This document shows, one piece after another, positions 61,263 to 64,000 of a stretch of 64,000 bases of DNA. The DNA is from Anseranas semipalmata (Eukaryota > Chordata > Aves > Anseriformes > Anseranatidae). Numbering within the stretch: position 1 is the first letter of the stretch; every line of letters starts with the position of its first letter. The notes under the pieces were generated by a model. That model was not told the DNA's origin, ran no database searches, and saw only the letters and a program-made list of their open reading frames with translations. Location: the NCBI GenBank assembly GCA_013399115.1, contig VXAA01005282.1, positions 298,524 through 362,523 on the forward strand. The letters are read 5' to 3'. The translations under genes were made by a program, and so were the position numbers.

Positions 61263-64000
61263 GTATAAAAGACAAGTAATAGATAACTGCATTTTAAATT
61301 GATCTATTGCAAGTGACTTTTAGGAAAAGTATTTCTCACAGCACTTTTAAAATTAATCTGTACTGATAATTCAGTCCAAATGGACCTGTTTTTTTTCTTT
61401 GTATGTTTTTGTAAGCATTTTTGCATTAAACCAGTTTCTCGGATAATACTAAATTTAGTAGTGAACTAGCTACGAACCAAAGACTCCCAGAATAAAACTA
61501 TTCCTTTCTATAAATATTAATCTTCGAGCATTGTAGTGTTATGCCAAGTTTATTATTTAATTGCACCTTTGACATTTTAGAGCATGGTAGTGCTATCTCT
61601 TATTTAATGATGCTGGGAGGCTTATCAATCACGGTTAACAGAATCTGTCTTTATATAAACATTACCTTTAGGACAAAGCTTTCCACCAGTCATTAAAATT
61701 AATGTCCACAGAATACCTACTTGGCCATTTTAAATCATTATCGTGGATCATAAGAGGTATCTTCGATCTAACGAACTTGGCAGACCAGCGTCTTCTGGCA
61801 TGTAAAGTAATGCTGTGTGTACTGTGCCTGTAAATTAATGCAAGTCTTAACTGAGAGCTGTCATCAATTTATCTCAAATGTGATATGGTATATCGAATGC
61901 TTTGGCCAGGGCTGTTGAGATGGGCTGGTACTCAGAAGTGGTTTCTGCATGTAGTTCCACGTCTGTTTCAGCCTATCTAAGTTGTCCCCAGTGTAAGTTG
62001 CAGGAGAGGGAAGAACTCCATTTCCTACATTTGCATAGCGTTGTATTGCTGCAGAAAGCAGCAGTTCTGTCCTGTACCCCACCTGTTCCTGTCCTCTTCC
62101 CTGCAGCTACTGGTATCAGTGTGTGTGTGCGCGTGGGTGTGTGTGTGCATGCACACGTGCTGGTGTAGGGATTTGTGCAACTGCACGCTGGATTGGGCTG
62201 GAGAGGTGACTTGCTGGAAAAAAAGGCAGGTGTGGAGCTGTCATAGGAGGAGGAGAGTTTGTTCTGACAGGAGAGTTAGCTTATTCTGGCCTAGTGAAAT
62301 TGTAGCCTGGAAATGCTGTTTCAGCGTAGCAGGATCATTTTTACCTAACCTCCATTTAGGGATGATTAATCCTCATGGAGTAGTTGCAGTGTGAGCTACA
62401 ACATTATTCTGATTTCCTGTCACTGATGTTAAAGTGCTTTTGCATTGATAGTTTATGACAGATTTCAGAAATTGTAATCAGAGATCTTGTACATGGCATA
62501 GCACTTTGTTTTAGAAATATTACACTGATACTCTGTAATGCTCTTACTCTTTTAAACATTTCTCATCCTATTGATTTATTGAGAGGCTTTTACTAGCTTA
62601 ATTCCCATACTTAATAGCTAACTATTTTTTAGCTAGTCTTGTTATCAAATCTGTGGATTGAACTTCTAACTTTTGTTTTCAGTGCTACCAGTAACCTTGC
62701 TACCAAAGTTATTTAGCAGTTAGCTGTTAGATTTCAGAAAAAAAAAAACTTGCTTACCAATAATAGGTGACATTTTTTAAATTAGGCATTAAAAACTTTC
62801 ACAAACTGTAATACATTACTGCTGCACTTAGTGTCCTTACCATCTGTTGCAGCAAGCTTTGCACTGAATGGAGCAGTTTTTCAGAGCACTTATATTTCTT
62901 TGCAGGAAAGAAAACAAGAAGTGACCCTAGCACCTTTGACCTGGTTCACTCTCCTGGATCAGTGGGCAGTATTTGTGATAGTATGGGAAACTCACGGCAG
63001 CATTCCAGCTTTAGCACGCAGGAATGTTGCTCTATCTGGCAGTTTGGGAAGATAAGTGGGAACTGAAAAATAAGCAATAAAAATCATACCTCAGTTACAG
63101 TGTTGATTTATAATAAAGGAAAAACAAATACACTGTTGAAAGCAATGGAAATGGAATTTCTTTTTCTTTTTTTTTGTTTTATGTGGCAGAAGAGATGGCT
63201 TTCCAGAACTAATAGACTTTTCCCAGTGGATAGCTTGGTAATGAATAGCTCATGAAAAGTAGATCATGCAGATGTTACGTTTGTTGTTCCTTTTCCTACA
63301 GTGATAAGTGAAAGCTTGTTTTATCAAATCTTTTCCAGTCACTTTCTGGTTGAAGTTTCTTCTTTCTGATGATCAAAATCGTCTTGATCTCTTTGAAGAA
63401 GGATTCTTATCTTTCCCATGATCAACTGAAGAAAAATTGGTGGTGGTGGCTGCAGAACAGATGGCTGGTGTGACTTGTTTCTGAGATCTGTATTTGGTAG
63501 CTGAACTTTGCAGGAGATTAGTTACCTTCTCTGCTACTTATGATCCTTGCCATAAAGGTTCTGCAGTAGTTTTGTGCCTCAGCTTCTTTAATATTCAGCA
63601 TTTTCCTAGCTATGTTGATATGAAACTGCAAGGTAACATGACCTGTTTTCCAGTTACAGGTGAAGTTTTGCAGGCATGCATGGCTTGCGTGCAGCCAAAG
63701 AGTTGAGTTCTACTTTGAGACCTTGAATGTCATGCCAGGCTCCAGCCTGATGCAGCTTACGGTTTTGTCTCTGCCATCAACCTGGCAGGATTCAGAATGG
63801 GATTAGTCCTGCCTAGGTTTACATTCAAACAGATCTGGCAAGTCTGGTTATTAATACCTGTGGTCAAAAGTTCAGCGTGTCAGGCACCTGCAAAATAACT
63901 GTTTCATTTAATTTTAAGTCTATTTAATATAGCTTAATGTAGAGGGGCTTGATTCCAAAATCTTATTAAGGCTCTGAATACTCTGTATTTTTTTTTTCTT
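61263..64000 (+). other. EIF3M: EIF3M intron 5, continues past the window
   Basis: No further eIF3m exon is seen to the window end; the next conserved residues (a DAASKVM block in other vertebrates) are absent, so this intron exceeds 2.7 kb. It contains a GT-rich microsatellite at 62,119-62,160 and several A- and T-runs. Open frames at 61,902-62,394 and 62,831-63,055 are chance. Confidence 0.85.
62119..62160. repeat. EIF3M: (GT)n-rich microsatellite with GC and CA interruptions
   Basis: About 40 bases of alternating purine and pyrimidine: GT units, a GCGCG interruption, more GT, then GCATGCACACGTGC, which is close to its own inverted complement. Such tracts can adopt left-handed Z-DNA. It lies in EIF3M intron 5. 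Confidence 0.85.

Noticed and set aside
61263..64000. Further EIF3M exons before the window end
   Set aside because: I looked for the conserved residues after the CKKS junction and found none; the region reads as intron.
1..64000. CRISPR arrays, bacterial operons, tRNA, rRNA or snRNA genes
   Set aside because: No spaced repeats, no tRNA B-box with a matching A-box and no rRNA or snRNA signature seen; the window is vertebrate nuclear DNA.

Overview
The window reads as vertebrate nuclear DNA, most likely from a bird. It holds a 5'-truncated CR1 retrotransposon whose 3' part is typical of sauropsid genomes, several very old MIR-, L2/L3- and palindrome-type repeat fossils, and compact exons of a conserved vertebrate gene. 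Runs of N and single N bases mark it as part of a draft assembly.

Layout. Bases 1-180 are the right edge of a GC- and CpG-rich island that continues off the window. From about 181 to 56,640 there is a long AT-rich stretch in which I recognise no protein-coding exon; it holds old repeats, microsatellites, one CR1 fragment (20,985-21,405) and a 3,434-bp segment present twice in direct tandem (25,332-28,765 and 28,767-32,200). The two copies are joined by one N and differ at seven bases I could find, with no indel, which looks more like two haplotypes placed end to end than a real duplication. A long pure GAA repeat lies at 36,321-36,418.

From about 56,640 a second CpG island begins, broken by a 683-base gap (56,835-57,517). 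It is the promoter of EIF3M, the gene for subunit m of translation initiation factor eIF3. Coding exons 2 to 5 of EIF3M lie on the + strand between 58,431 and 61,262 with clean splice sites. The start codon exon is not visible and is most simply lost in the gap. The window ends inside intron 5, so the PCI-domain half of the protein lies beyond it.

In human the neighbour upstream of EIF3M is WT1, transcribed away from it. The left-edge CpG island may therefore belong to the WT1 5' end or its antisense RNA, with the 56-kb interval as the shared intergenic space. That is inference from synteny; I could not recognise WT1 coding sequence. I found no convincing new coding system. The most useful observations are the probable false duplication, the missing EIF3M first exon, and ancient repeat fossils that could be tested for conserved regulatory use.
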